A DNA stretch of 64,000 bases from CAZOLI01 sp964580675 (GTDB lineage Bacteria > Planctomycetota > MHYJ01 > CAYXQY01), in assembly GCA_964580675.1 (NCBI GenBank), contig CAZOLI010000014.1:16387-80386 (forward strand). Reading direction: 5' to 3'. Numbering within the stretch: position 1 is the first letter of the stretch; every line of letters starts with the position of its first letter. Made by a program: the position numbers and the translations under genes. Positions 18,726 to 26,460 of this stretch are shown here, piece after piece. The notes beneath the pieces are model-generated. The model searched no databases, was not told where the DNA came from, and saw only the letters and a program-made list of their open reading frames with translations.

Positions 18726-19152
18726 TTGACGGAACAGGTCTTCGTTCGGACTCTCTCGAAAAAACCCTTCATACCACCCGGTAAAGAGGCCGTCGACATG
18801 AACAATTGTTGCCGGAGTACAATGTTCAGACTTTGCCCTTCGGTTTCAAGAACTGATCAAACCGAAAATGCACCGGACGGCAAAAAACACCCACGGAACG
18901 TCGTTGCCATCAACGGCCTGCTTCATAGAGAATGTTTGGCCCGAAGGTTCAGGAGGTCAACTGGATTAGCTTCATCCTGTTCATCCCGTCAAAGAAAATG
19001 CTGTCTAAAACAAAAATCATTGAACGGGTTCACCAGCGGGGTTCTATAAAGCATGCTACCTCAAAACCTTTGATCTTGCTGTTCGTCAACGGGTTTATAT
19101 AACCGGGCGCACTCGGTATAATATTCGGTGTGGCTGAAGTTTTGAGGAAATA
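18726..19152. other. Intergenic region upstream of tRNA-Arg
   Basis: These 427 bp lie between the APP1-type gene and tRNA-Arg. The only element I can support is the tRNA promoter at 19094-19122. The open frame over 18708-19049 has no protein character that I recognise. Confidence 0.5.
19094..19122 (+). promoter_or_regulatory. Promoter of tRNA-Arg
   Basis: TTTATA (19094-19099) and a perfect TATAAT (19117-19122) are 17 bp apart. The predicted start near 19129 leaves a short 5' leader before the tRNA at 19153, as usual for tRNA genes. Confidence 0.55.
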
Positions 19153-19226
19153 GCGCCCTTAGCTCAACTGGATAGAGCACCGCACTACGGATGCGGAGGT
19201 TCGGGGTTCGAATCCTCGAGGGCGTA
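19153..19226 (+). tRNA. tRNA-Arg (anticodon ACG)
   Basis: The cloverleaf folds completely. The acceptor GCGCCCT pairs with AGGGCGT (one G-U at the end). The D stem is GCTC/GAGC, the anticodon stem CCGCA/TGCGG holds loop CTACGGA with anticodon ACG, and the variable loop has five bases. The T arm is CGGGG/CCTCG with loop TTCGAAT. The 3' CCA is not encoded. ACG is normally modified to ICG and reads CGU, CGC and CGA. Confidence 0.95.
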
Positions 19227-19371
19227 TCATCCCCTTGAAAATTTATACGATGAGGAAGGGAATCCTTCTTATCTGCACGGTTCTCCGGGGATGTTGTGAG
19301 GTGATGCCCGGTCATTGCTCGATCAATTCTATCGCTCGAAATATCCCGGTTTACGGGGGACCACGCGAACC

Positions 19372-20280
19372 ATGTCATTCCCGGCGTCAGAAGATGAATT
19401 AACCACTGCGGTCGACGTATCGATTGTCGTCCCCACGTATCGAGAAGTGGACAATGTTCGGGATCTCCTACCGGCCATAGACCGGGCAATGTCCCGGGTA
19501 AGCGCGTCTTACGAAGTCATCATCGTGGACGATGACAGTGGTGACGGCATCCCGGAACTCGTAAGGGAAAAATCAAATGAGTATCCGGTTCGAATCATCA
19601 TACGAACGGAGGAACGTGGACTGAGTTCGGCGGTTCTCCGGGGGTTTCGGGAGGCAGACGGATCGGTTCTGGTCTGCATGGACGCGGACCTGAGTCATCC
19701 ACCGGACACACTGCCGGAGATGATTCAACCCATTCTCCGGGAGAAGGCGGACTTCACGATCGGAAGTCGATACCTTGAGGAAAGCAAAACGGATGAAAAA
19801 TGGGGCCTTCTTCGATGGATCAACAGCAACGTCGCCACCCTCCTGGCCCGCCCCTTCGTTTCCGTGTCGGATCCAATGTCGGGATTTTTCGCGCTGTCGA
19901 GAACGGTTTTTGAATCCTCGGACGATCTAAATCCCGTGGGATACAAAATTGCCCTGGAACTCCTTGTGAAATGCAACGTGACCAATTTGCGCGAAGTGCC
20001 GATTTACTTTCGACAGCGGAAACACGGGAAAAGCAAACTGACGTTCACTGAGCAGTTAAAGTATTTGAATCACATACGGCGGCTCGCCAACCACCGTTAC
20101 GGCCGCACCTCACAATACATTCAATTCGCCGGTGTGGGTGCAACGGGCATGGTCGTGGATCTCGCTCTGGTTAACGTACTTCTCCTCCTTCTCCAGCTCC
20201 CCTCATTGGTTGCCCGGGCGGCGGGAATCCTTACGGCCATGACCTGGGAACTTTTTCCTGAACAAAATGATTACGTTTGA
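19372..20280 (+). CDS. GT2 dolichol-phosphate-mannose-synthase-like glycosyltransferase, frameshifted in its GtrA domain
   Basis: The start is ATG 19372. Residues 15-235 are a complete GT2 domain of the DPM1 type: VSIVVPTYREVDNVRDLL, VIIVDDDSGDG, VCMDADLSHPPDTLPEM (DxD), SDPMSGFFAL and IYFRQRKHGKSKL. It should transfer a sugar to polyprenyl phosphate. A GtrA-like membrane domain begins after YIQFAGVGATGMVVDLAL but is cut short. In the run of five T at 20252-20256 one extra base shifts the frame and gives a stop at 20278. Removing one T restores ELFLNKMITFEE and joins the next fragment. The catalytic half may still be made as a 302-residue protein. Confidence 0.75.
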   Translation: MSFPASEDELTTAVDVSIVVPTYREVDNVRDLLPAIDRAMSRVSASYEVIIVDDDSGDGIPELVREKSNEYPVRIIIRTEERGLSSAVLRGFREADGSVLVCMDADLSHPPDTLPEMIQPILREKADFTIGSRYLEESKTDEKWGLLRWINSNVATLLARPFVSVSDPMSGFFALSRTVFESSDDLNPVGYKIALELLVKCNVTNLREVPIYFRQRKHGKSKLTFTEQLKYLNHIRRLANHRYGRTSQYIQFAGVGATGMVVDLALVNVLLLLLQLPSLVARAAGILTAMTWELFPEQNDYV

Positions 20281-20514
20281 AGAACGAGAGGGGAGTCGAA
20301 TGGCTTTTCAGTACGTCCAGTTTGTTCTTTCAAGCGGGGTTGGGGCGATTGCCAACATGGGTGTTTTTACCCTACTGTACGATTACTTTCCGAACACCAC
20401 ATACTTCAACTACACCGCGGCCGTAACCGGTATTCTTATTGGCTCCGTCATTAATTCCTCCTTTCGGACATAATTGTATTTCGCGATAACACGGAGGCCA
20501 GCAATGCCGGTTGA
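20281..20514 (+). pseudogene. Remainder of the GtrA domain, split off by two frameshifts
   Basis: In the frame restored by deleting one T near 20254, the GtrA domain continues (MAFQYVQFVLSSGVGAIANM, VTGILIGSVIN). It is broken again near 20455: adding one T gives INFLLSDIIVFRDN, the expected end of a GtrA domain, and a stop at 20512-20514. That stop overlaps the ATG of the next broken gene. GtrA proteins are thought to help move polyprenyl-linked sugars across the membrane. Two compensable single-base changes within 200 bp suggest genuine decay or local sequencing error. Confidence 0.7.
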
Positions 20515-21726
20515 GCCCTCGGATTCGAATGATTATGAAATGACCGGCACAGAGGTCCGGAAGGACTCCTCTTTCTGGCAGACGCGAACCGGTCAATGAA
20601 CCTTCCTCCTTCTTCTATTTCTGGTGGCGCTGGCTCCACGGGTATACGCCGCCATACCTGTGTGCGTCATTTATTGCGGCGCCGTCGTTAATTCGGTACG
20701 AGGCCTGGCTGCTCGTTCCGGTCGTTCTGGGATGTATTACCTGGAAACAAACGAATGGACACTCGACCGATTTCTGCACCTTCTCGGCATTGGGGCGACC
20801 TTATCAGTCGGGGCTTTTCTCTGACACCTGGTCGAGCTGATCTGCTATGGAAACCTCATGAAATACTACCTGATCCGGGACAAGTACATCGTCTTCGTGT
20901 ACCGGTTTTCGCCGGAACTGAAGACGCTCGGTGTTCAGCAGATTCTAACCGATCTGGGGCGACTGTTTTTTTTTTACGCCGGGGCCCGTGTTTATAGTAG
21001 GTGCCGTGAAACTGCTGTTTGTGTATCTTGGTCCGGAAAATGAGATGAGTGAATCGGATCGGAATGATTTTGCCCTTGTTTCGGAAGGGCTGTTTTTCAG
21101 CGTCCTCGCCGGGTTCATTCTTCTTTCGTATATAGCCGGATTTCAGCCGGAGTAATGGGTTCGTTACGGGCTGGTTCTGTTGGTTTCGAGCTGGCCGATG
21201 GTCGCAACGGGCCTGCAGGAAAGCCTGCGAAAAAACCGAACCATCGGACAGTGTCTGTGGACAATTGCGGGCGTCTGCGTGCTGATTCAGACCCCGGCCC
21301 TGTGGAAACTGTGGGAAACACGCACGTCACCCAACCCGGGACGTGAAACTGGATTAATCCGTTGCCCAAAAAATACCGGACCTCGAGGAAAAACAGGGGC
21401 CCATCCGGATCTTCTGCGACTGGCCATCCATCCGGGTGCTTTCCCGACTTTCGGGAAATCGAATCTTCACGGGATACGACGCGCCGGACGGAAAAAAACC
21501 GTTTCTGCGGTTTCTTCGGGAAAAGAAGATCCAGTATGTCGTGTATCTGCACGCGGAATACGGGAAAATGGGAACCCTGTTTCCAAAAATGCGCGATGGG
21601 GCCGGCCAGGGATCATTTCTTCCGATCATGACCGCAGAACTTCGAAAACAACAGATGGAAGGATACCCGGCGATATGGCTTTATCGGTTCAAACCGTCGG
21701 AGTCGTTTGATGGAGAACGGGATTAA
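20504..21726 (+). pseudogene. Decayed GT39/ArnT-like polyprenyl-sugar glycosyltransferase
   Basis: An intact start remains: GGAGG at 20493-20497 is 6 nt before ATG 20504, and the reading frame begins MPVEPSDSNDYEM. The frame then breaks repeatedly. Pieces of one membrane protein are spread over all three frames: APSLIRYEAWLLVPVVLG (about 20675-20735), a motif typical of GT39 enzymes; WTLDRFLHLLGIGATLSVGAF; HLVELICYGNLMKYYLIRDK after a TGA at 20822; VGAVKLLFVYLGPENEM after a run of ten T at 20966-20975; SSWPMVATGLQESLR after a TAA at 21153; and a soluble tail from about 21380 to the TAA at 21724. I count at least three shifts and two stops, so it is non-functional as sequenced. It probably used the polyprenyl sugar made by the upstream GT2. 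Confidence 0.7.
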
Positions 21727-21850
21727 TAAAAATGTGTTCCTTACACCCCATCCAAAAGTGTTGGGAGGTGAGGGCGTCCGGATTCCTGGGGCGACGGTGG
21801 TGGGGGGATGTCATACGGGAATGGTCCAGGAATTAACAACAGCTGGTCGT

Positions 21851-23020
21851 TCACCCTTGCTCGGGGGTGCGCATTTTGAATTCTTTCTGGATCAACCTGT
21901 TGTCGATGTCCACGTCCGCGAGACGGTTGACGATTCGTTCCGGGGAATCTGGTCGTTCGTACGGGTTGCTCATGCCCGAAAGGGAATTTCGAAAGTCCGG
22001 GTCGAGGGCGCGCTGGAGGGTTTCCTCAATCTCCATTTGGTCAACGGCGGAACGCAGCACGTTATCCCCCGCCTCACGATGTTTCTGTCGCGAGCCCACG
22101 TTCACAAACGGCAATTCGAAACAGGGCGCCTCAATCAGGCCGCTTGAGGAATTGCCGGCCATCACGTCCACGGCACTCAACAAGCCCCAGAACCGGTCGT
22201 GTGACAGGTTTGTAAACTGGCGTGCTTTCGGGTTTGACGACACAAACCGATCGATTCGTTCAACAATCTTGCTGTTTTCCGGATCGGCGTTGGGGCGAAT
22301 GAAGATCGGTTTCAGCTCCACGGCATCCAGTGCCTGAAGCAGCTGATCCACCTGGTCCGCCGGATTCCCGGGATCAAGGGTGACGGGATTGTAAATAACC
22401 AGTCCGGTTTGGCCGGAAAGGTCCAGGCCCAGGTCGTTTTCCAGCTCTTCCCCGGAGGGTAGGTTCGTATTCCGGATCTGTTCAATCACCGGGGCCCCGG
22501 TGGTCTCGATTCGCCAGTTTTCCTCCCCCATCTGACGTATCCGGTCCGCCGCGAGGTCGGTGGCCGGGAAGTGAAGATGGCTCATCTTTGATACGGCATG
22601 GCGTATCTGCTCATCCATAACACCCACCGTGGATTCCCCTCCGTGGACATGGGCCACCGGCAACTGACGGGGAAGGGCGGCTGTCACCGGTGGAAGTATA
22701 TCAAATCGGTCACCGAGCACGAGAAGCATGTCCGGATCCCGATCCTCGAACAACGAGGCGAACTTGACGGTGCCCAGACCGATGGCGGTGCCCGTTGCCT
22801 CCGCCGTATCCGATGAGAGAAGCATGTTCACCCGGGCATCGATCGCGATGTTGTCGTTCTCGATTTCCGTCCACGTCTCGCCGTAGGTGGCCGACAGGTG
22901 GGACCCGGTAACCACCAGCTGGAGAGAAAGGGACGAATGATGCTCGATTTTTCGCAAAACCGGTTTCAGGTGACCGTAATCCCCACGCCCACCGGACACC
23001 ACGCATACCGTTCTTGCCAT
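21851..23020 (-). CDS. neuC: Hydrolysing UDP-N-acetylglucosamine 2-epimerase (NeuC-like)
   Basis: The 389-residue enzyme matches the hydrolysing branch, which converts UDP-GlcNAc to ManNAc and UDP for sialic or legionaminic acid synthesis. The motifs are VVSGGRGDYGHLKPVLR at the N terminus, VLGDRFDILPPVTAAL, AHVHGGESTVGVMDEQIRHA (the catalytic region shared with E. coli NeuC) and VMAGNSSSGLIEAPCF in the UDP-binding C-terminal domain. No neuB, neuA or transporter is in the window, so the nonulosonate pathway is elsewhere or incomplete. It is convergent with the decayed glycosyltransferase, which suggests both belonged to a surface-glycan region. Confidence 0.85.
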   Translation of the reverse strand: MARTVCVVSGGRGDYGHLKPVLRKIEHHSSLSLQLVVTGSHLSATYGETWTEIENDNIAIDARVNMLLSSDTAEATGTAIGLGTVKFASLFEDRDPDMLLVLGDRFDILPPVTAALPRQLPVAHVHGGESTVGVMDEQIRHAVSKMSHLHFPATDLAADRIRQMGEENWRIETTGAPVIEQIRNTNLPSGEELENDLGLDLSGQTGLVIYNPVTLDPGNPADQVDQLLQALDAVELKPIFIRPNADPENSKIVERIDRFVSSNPKARQFTNLSHDRFWGLLSAVDVMAGNSSSGLIEAPCFELPFVNVGSRQKHREAGDNVLRSAVDQMEIEETLQRALDPDFRNSLSGMSNPYERPDSPERIVNRLADVDIDNRLIQKEFKMRTPEQG

Positions 23021-23402
23021 GGCAGTTACGATCGAACGTCAAGAACCCGAAACAACAAGTCGAAGTGTTCATCCCCGTCATATTAACTCAGTTTTCATTG
23101 GTTAACAACTCGACGAATACACTGGGATTTCCGAGTTCGGCAGAGATTAAACCGTCTAAAACCCAACAACCATAAAGGACCGCCAAACCGCATAAATTTA
23201 TATTCAGAGCTTCCGTTTTCCCTGGGGAGGGAAGCACACCCGGGTCCCCTTTTGCTTATCCAGTGCCGTCTACGGCCGTATATTCCTGTTTCTGGCCTTT
23301 TAACGGAACGTTTTTACAAGCAGTAAATTTTTCACGCCCTCAATTCCGAAATGTTATATTCGGCCTGGATATTTCACCGGAATTCTCCAAGAGGGAATAA
23401 CC
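23021..23402. other. Intergenic region between divergent neuC and msrB
   Basis: These 382 bp contain no supportable gene. A weak promoter for msrB may be TTCACG (23331-23336) and TATATT (23355-23360) with an 18-bp spacer. I do not see a riboswitch or other structured leader. Confidence 0.4.
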
Positions 23403-23834
23403 ATGACTGAACAGCAGATAACGACTCAACCGGATCGGGACGGAGTAATCACAAACATCGAAGACCGTGACCTGGAAGAAAAACTGTCGGAAAAGGCATA
23501 CCGTACCATGGTGGAAAAAGACACGGAGAAGCCCTTTTCCGGAAAATATCATGATCATCAGGAAGAGGGTGTTTACACCTGCAAAGGGTGTGGAACGGAA
23601 TTGTTCTCCTCGGAACACAAGTATGATTCCGGATCCGGTTGGCCCTGCTTCTGGTCACCGGCAAATGAGAATGCCATTCGAGAACAGCTGGACACGTCCA
23701 TGAGCATTTCGCGAACGGAACTGGTATGCGCGGAATGCGGCGCACACCATGGCCACCTGTTTGAGGATGGTCCCGAACCGACCGGTCTCCGTTATTGCGT
23801 GAACTCCGCCGGGCTGGAATTCAAAGAAGCATAA
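23403..23834 (+). CDS. msrB: Peptide-methionine (R)-S-oxide reductase
   Basis: This 143-residue enzyme reduces methionine-R-sulfoxide in oxidised proteins. All MsrB marks are present: two Zn-binding CxxC pairs (CKGC, CAEC), GSGWPCFW, HHGHLFEDGPEPTGLRYC and the catalytic Cys in RYCVNSAGLEF, which is Cys rather than Sec. The N-terminal 25 residues are a short extension without a signal peptide, so it should be cytoplasmic. GAGGGA lies 6-11 nt before the ATG. No msrA is adjacent. Confidence 0.95.
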   Translation: MTEQQITTQPDRDGVITNIEDRDLEEKLSEKAYRTMVEKDTEKPFSGKYHDHQEEGVYTCKGCGTELFSSEHKYDSGSGWPCFWSPANENAIREQLDTSMSISRTELVCAECGAHHGHLFEDGPEPTGLRYCVNSAGLEFKEA

Positions 23835-24077
23835 GGAAAGAATTCGGTATTCGTACCGGGCATCCGAATCAGATTGCAATCCCATACGTGAGAGGATTCG
23901 GAGAAACACCGTTATATTTCTACAAATTTTTCCAGAGAACGCTTTCCTGAACCAGTGTCCCTGCCGGTTACGATGAATTCCCTCATATCATAAAATATTG
24001 GTGTTGCCGGGATAAATGGTTTCGGTCCCGAAGGAACCGGGAAGTTCACGACGGTGGTTTTATCTGGATAACAACCC

Positions 24078-24581
24078 GTGTTCGAGGTGTTAAACAAGTC
24101 GGATGATGAGTTACTGGAGGAATGCCGGGTGGACGTTTACCGGTCCTCCGGACCGGGGGGAACAAAAGCCGATACCACGGAGTCGGCCGTTCGCATCACT
24201 CATAAACCCACCGGCGTACAGGCATCCGCACAGGATCGACGGTCCCAGCACAAGAACAAATCACTCGCACTCCGGCGGCTCCGGATCAACTACGCCCTGA
24301 AAGAACGCCATGACATTGATCCCGAGCAAATAGGGATACCACCGGCATTGGAGGAGTACACGAAGTCCGGGCTAAAAATAAACACAAGAAACCGGTGGTA
24401 CCCGTTCCTCGTCAAACTTGTACTGGACGTATTTACCGCGTACAAAGGTTCGGTTTCGGATACGGCGGAGCGTCTCGGGGTGTCCACCGGTCGTCTCGTT
24501 TCGTTTCTCAAGAACGATGAACGCCTTTGGCGGAAGGCAAATAAGTTACGGGATGCATTTGACCTTCACCGGCTCCGATAA
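24078..24581 (+). CDS. Peptide chain release factor-like protein with GGT instead of GGQ
   Basis: The 167-residue protein starts at GTG 24078 (a GTG at 24087 is an alternative). Residues 10-65 match the catalytic domain of release factors and their small relatives: VYRSSGPGGTKADTTESAVRI, followed by THKPTGVQASAQDRRSQHKNK, the usual region after the GGQ loop. The family hallmark GGQ, needed for peptidyl-tRNA hydrolysis, reads GGT here. The last 50 residues form a helical tail (YKGSVSDTAERLGVSTGRLV) resembling a small HTH, with basic residues. Without the Gln it may bind the ribosome without normal hydrolysis. Confidence 0.75.
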   Translation: MFEVLNKSDDELLEECRVDVYRSSGPGGTKADTTESAVRITHKPTGVQASAQDRRSQHKNKSLALRRLRINYALKERHDIDPEQIGIPPALEEYTKSGLKINTRNRWYPFLVKLVLDVFTAYKGSVSDTAERLGVSTGRLVSFLKNDERLWRKANKLRDAFDLHRLR

Positions 24582-24610
24582 GGAATAACCGAAACCGAAC
24601 GGGACAGAGG

Positions 24611-24639
24611 TCAAAAACCGAGGTTTCGAAACACCTCGG
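24611..24639 (-). terminator. Intrinsic terminator overlapping the end of the zf-TFIIB gene
   Basis: On the minus strand CCGAGGT and ACCTCGG form a perfect 7-bp stem with an 8-nt loop, followed at once by five T. The T-tract overlaps the stop codon, so the last codons of the gene are part of the terminator. Confidence 0.55.
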
Positions 24640-25675
24640 CGGTGCTGTTAAGGAACTTCACCAGCTTCGGATGTTCGAAGATGGTGATATTGATAAACGC
24701 CACAATTGAGGCTTTAGCGTCCATAATTTCCGAGATCGTGGACTCCGGGCCGTCCCAGACTTCTTTAATTTCCTCGTACATCCGTTCACGGGCCTCATCG
24801 GAGTCCAGGTTGATGAGTTGATCTTTCAGATAGTCGACAATTTCCTGAAACATGCCCCGATCAAGCCACGTTCCCTCACAATCCGGACAGTAATCAAGAA
24901 GAATACGGTCCTCTCCGAACTGAAGGGTGAGGAGTTCTTTGTTCAGACATTTCGGACACTCCCTTCGGGAAGGCATGGCGGAGGCAGTGTTAAGTTCCTC
25001 AACCTCCTCATCGATCCACCGCAGGTCCGTCCAGTTTCCCTGTTTCACACGGTCCTTCAGCTGTCGCAATTCATCCGGGTCCAGCCAGATCCCTCTGCAG
25101 GTCGGACAGCTCTCAATGGTAATGTCGTAGACCTCGTACTGGTTCAGTTTTTCGTCACACGAAGGACAGAGGAAATCGGTCTCACCAACTTTTTCGCCGT
25201 GTTTTATCGGCGGGGTTTCCTCCTCCGTTCGACGTCCTTCAATGTTCATCTCCCAGATTCGGTTCTGCCAGTACGGCACATGGATACTGTTCACAAAATT
25301 TGAAAACCCGGTTGATTTTGTCGGTAGAATTTTTCGCAGTTCCTCGTTTATTTCGTTTAACTCTCCCACGTCGAGCCAGAACCCCTCGCATATCCGGCAG
25401 TAGTCCAGAAGGATGTCGGTGAACTCGAGGAAGTACACTTTGTTCATTTTTGTGTTTTCACAATTCGGGCAGTTCCGGAGGGGCTCCTCCACTTCCTCAG
25501 CCGGCTCCCGACTCGACATCTCCACGTCGGAGACGTCCGTTTCGGCCATCGTGTCCAGCTCTCCCCTGGGCATCCACATGCTCTCACACGTCCGGCAGAT
25601 AAAGTACGACACCTCCCCTTCCATCGTGCGGACATAATGGTTGATCAAATCATCCTTGCAGTTGAGACATTTCAT
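24611..25675 (-). CDS. Protein with four zf-TFIIB-like zinc ribbons
   Basis: This 354-residue protein is built from four copies of a zinc ribbon of the zf-TFIIB type. Each copy has CxxC, about 20 residues, then CxxC and a W(L/M)-(D/P)-x-(G/D)-E-L tail: CLNC/CRTC (3-30), CPNC/CRIC (about 69-95), CPSC/CPTC (about 170-193) and CPKC/CPDC (about 238-262). The final 80 residues are helical and lack cysteines. Single-module zf-TFIIB proteins are common and uncharacterised; four in one chain is unusual. It should bind four Zn2+; nucleic acid or protein binding is a guess. AAGGA precedes the ATG. No membrane segment is seen. Confidence 0.75.
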   Translation of the reverse strand: MKCLNCKDDLINHYVRTMEGEVSYFICRTCESMWMPRGELDTMAETDVSDVEMSSREPAEEVEEPLRNCPNCENTKMNKVYFLEFTDILLDYCRICEGFWLDVGELNEINEELRKILPTKSTGFSNFVNSIHVPYWQNRIWEMNIEGRRTEEETPPIKHGEKVGETDFLCPSCDEKLNQYEVYDITIESCPTCRGIWLDPDELRQLKDRVKQGNWTDLRWIDEEVEELNTASAMPSRRECPKCLNKELLTLQFGEDRILLDYCPDCEGTWLDRGMFQEIVDYLKDQLINLDSDEARERMYEEIKEVWDGPESTISEIMDAKASIVAFINITIFEHPKLVKFLNSTAEVFRNLGF

Positions 25676-25887
25676 GCGTTCCTTTCGTGGTTAACTGTCG
25701 AAACGTATCTCTAAAATATGGGTGGATTATAAACTGAGCCTCATGGATATGAGAATAGCAGGTGGGGATTTCCTTTTAAACTGGATATCCAGATATTTCT
25801 TTTCCATAATAAAGACAATCATCGGAACAGAAACAATTTGTACGAAAGGAATTCGACATCTTAAATTGATTGGAAACGGAGGCACTC

Positions 25888-26409
25888 ATGGCGAACATAC
25901 CACTGGTTAAACCGGACGACGCGGAGGGACAGGTCCAGGAAATTTACGATGCCATTGAACAGAATTTCGGTCAGGTACTGAACCTCATCCAGGTAATGGG
26001 AAACAGCCCACCGGCACTGAAAGGATTTGCAACAATGATCGGATCCATGGATGAGTTTGAGCTGGACCCGGCGCTCCGGGAACTGGCCTACCTGAAAGCA
26101 TCGGAAGTAAATGGTTGCAAGTACTGACTGCACTACCACACCGCCTCCGGTCTGGAGGCAGGACTCGAGGAGGATCAGATTCAGAACCTCTCCAGTTTCC
26201 GTGACAGCGACGCCTACAGCGACGCCGAACAGAGTTTGCTGACGTACGCCGAACAGTTGACCAATACGGCGTCCGTTGAGGAAGAAACGGTGAACCAGAT
26301 GAAAGAACATTTTTCCGACCGGGAATTCCTTGAAATCTGCGTAACCATCAGCGCGGCAAACTTCGTCAATCGCATCAACCACGGGATGAACGTGGAAATT
26401 GATGAATAA
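25888..26409 (+). CDS. AhpD-like (carboxymuconolactone decarboxylase family) selenoprotein, Sec80
   Basis: This gene is read through the in-frame UGA at 26125-26127 to the TAA at 26407-26409, giving 173 residues. GGAGG is 5 nt before ATG 25888. Protein character runs unbroken across the UGA. The active site reads NGCKY-U-LHYH: Cys77, Sec80 and His84 exactly fit the AhpD pattern CxxCxxxH, with UGA in place of the second Cys. Downstream, EEDQIQNLSSF, YAEQLTNT and EICVTISAANFVNRINHG are typical of the family. AhpD-like proteins are thiol-disulphide or peroxide reductants; Sec would raise reactivity. A SECIS-like hairpin follows the UGA. A plain reading would stop at residue 79 and lose the active site. 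Confidence 0.85.
26143..26159 (+). promoter_or_regulatory. Bacterial SECIS-like hairpin for Sec insertion
   Basis: GCCTCC (26143-26148), loop GGTCT (26149-26153) and GGAGGC (26154-26159) form a perfect 6-bp stem. The loop begins 21 nt after the UGA, within the usual bacterial range of about 16-37 nt to the apical G. The loop matches the GGUCU of E. coli fdhF, which SelB recognises. It lies in the coding sequence, as bacterial SECIS elements do. Confidence 0.75.
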
Positions 26410-26460
26410 AAACCAATTGCTTTTGTCCGTCCACCTTGTTCCCCTCGACGTGATACAAAG

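Noticed and set aside
19153..19226. tRNA-Arg as an integration site for a mobile island
   Set aside because: I looked for a copy of the tRNA 3' end and an integrase nearby and saw neither.
19061..19489. Minus-strand ORF of 142 residues across tRNA-Arg
   Set aside because: It overlaps a fully folding tRNA and the start of the GT2 gene. No protein family character is seen.
20822..20824. TGA in the GT39-like gene as another Sec codon
   Set aside because: The same region carries a TAA and several frameshifts, no CxxU-type motif and no obvious SECIS hairpin. It is a nonsense mutation in a pseudogene.
25870..26127. Short 79- to 85-residue ORF ending at TGA 26125
   Set aside because: It stops inside the AhpD active site, while the same frame continues as AhpD protein with a SECIS-like hairpin. 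I read it as the selenoprotein.
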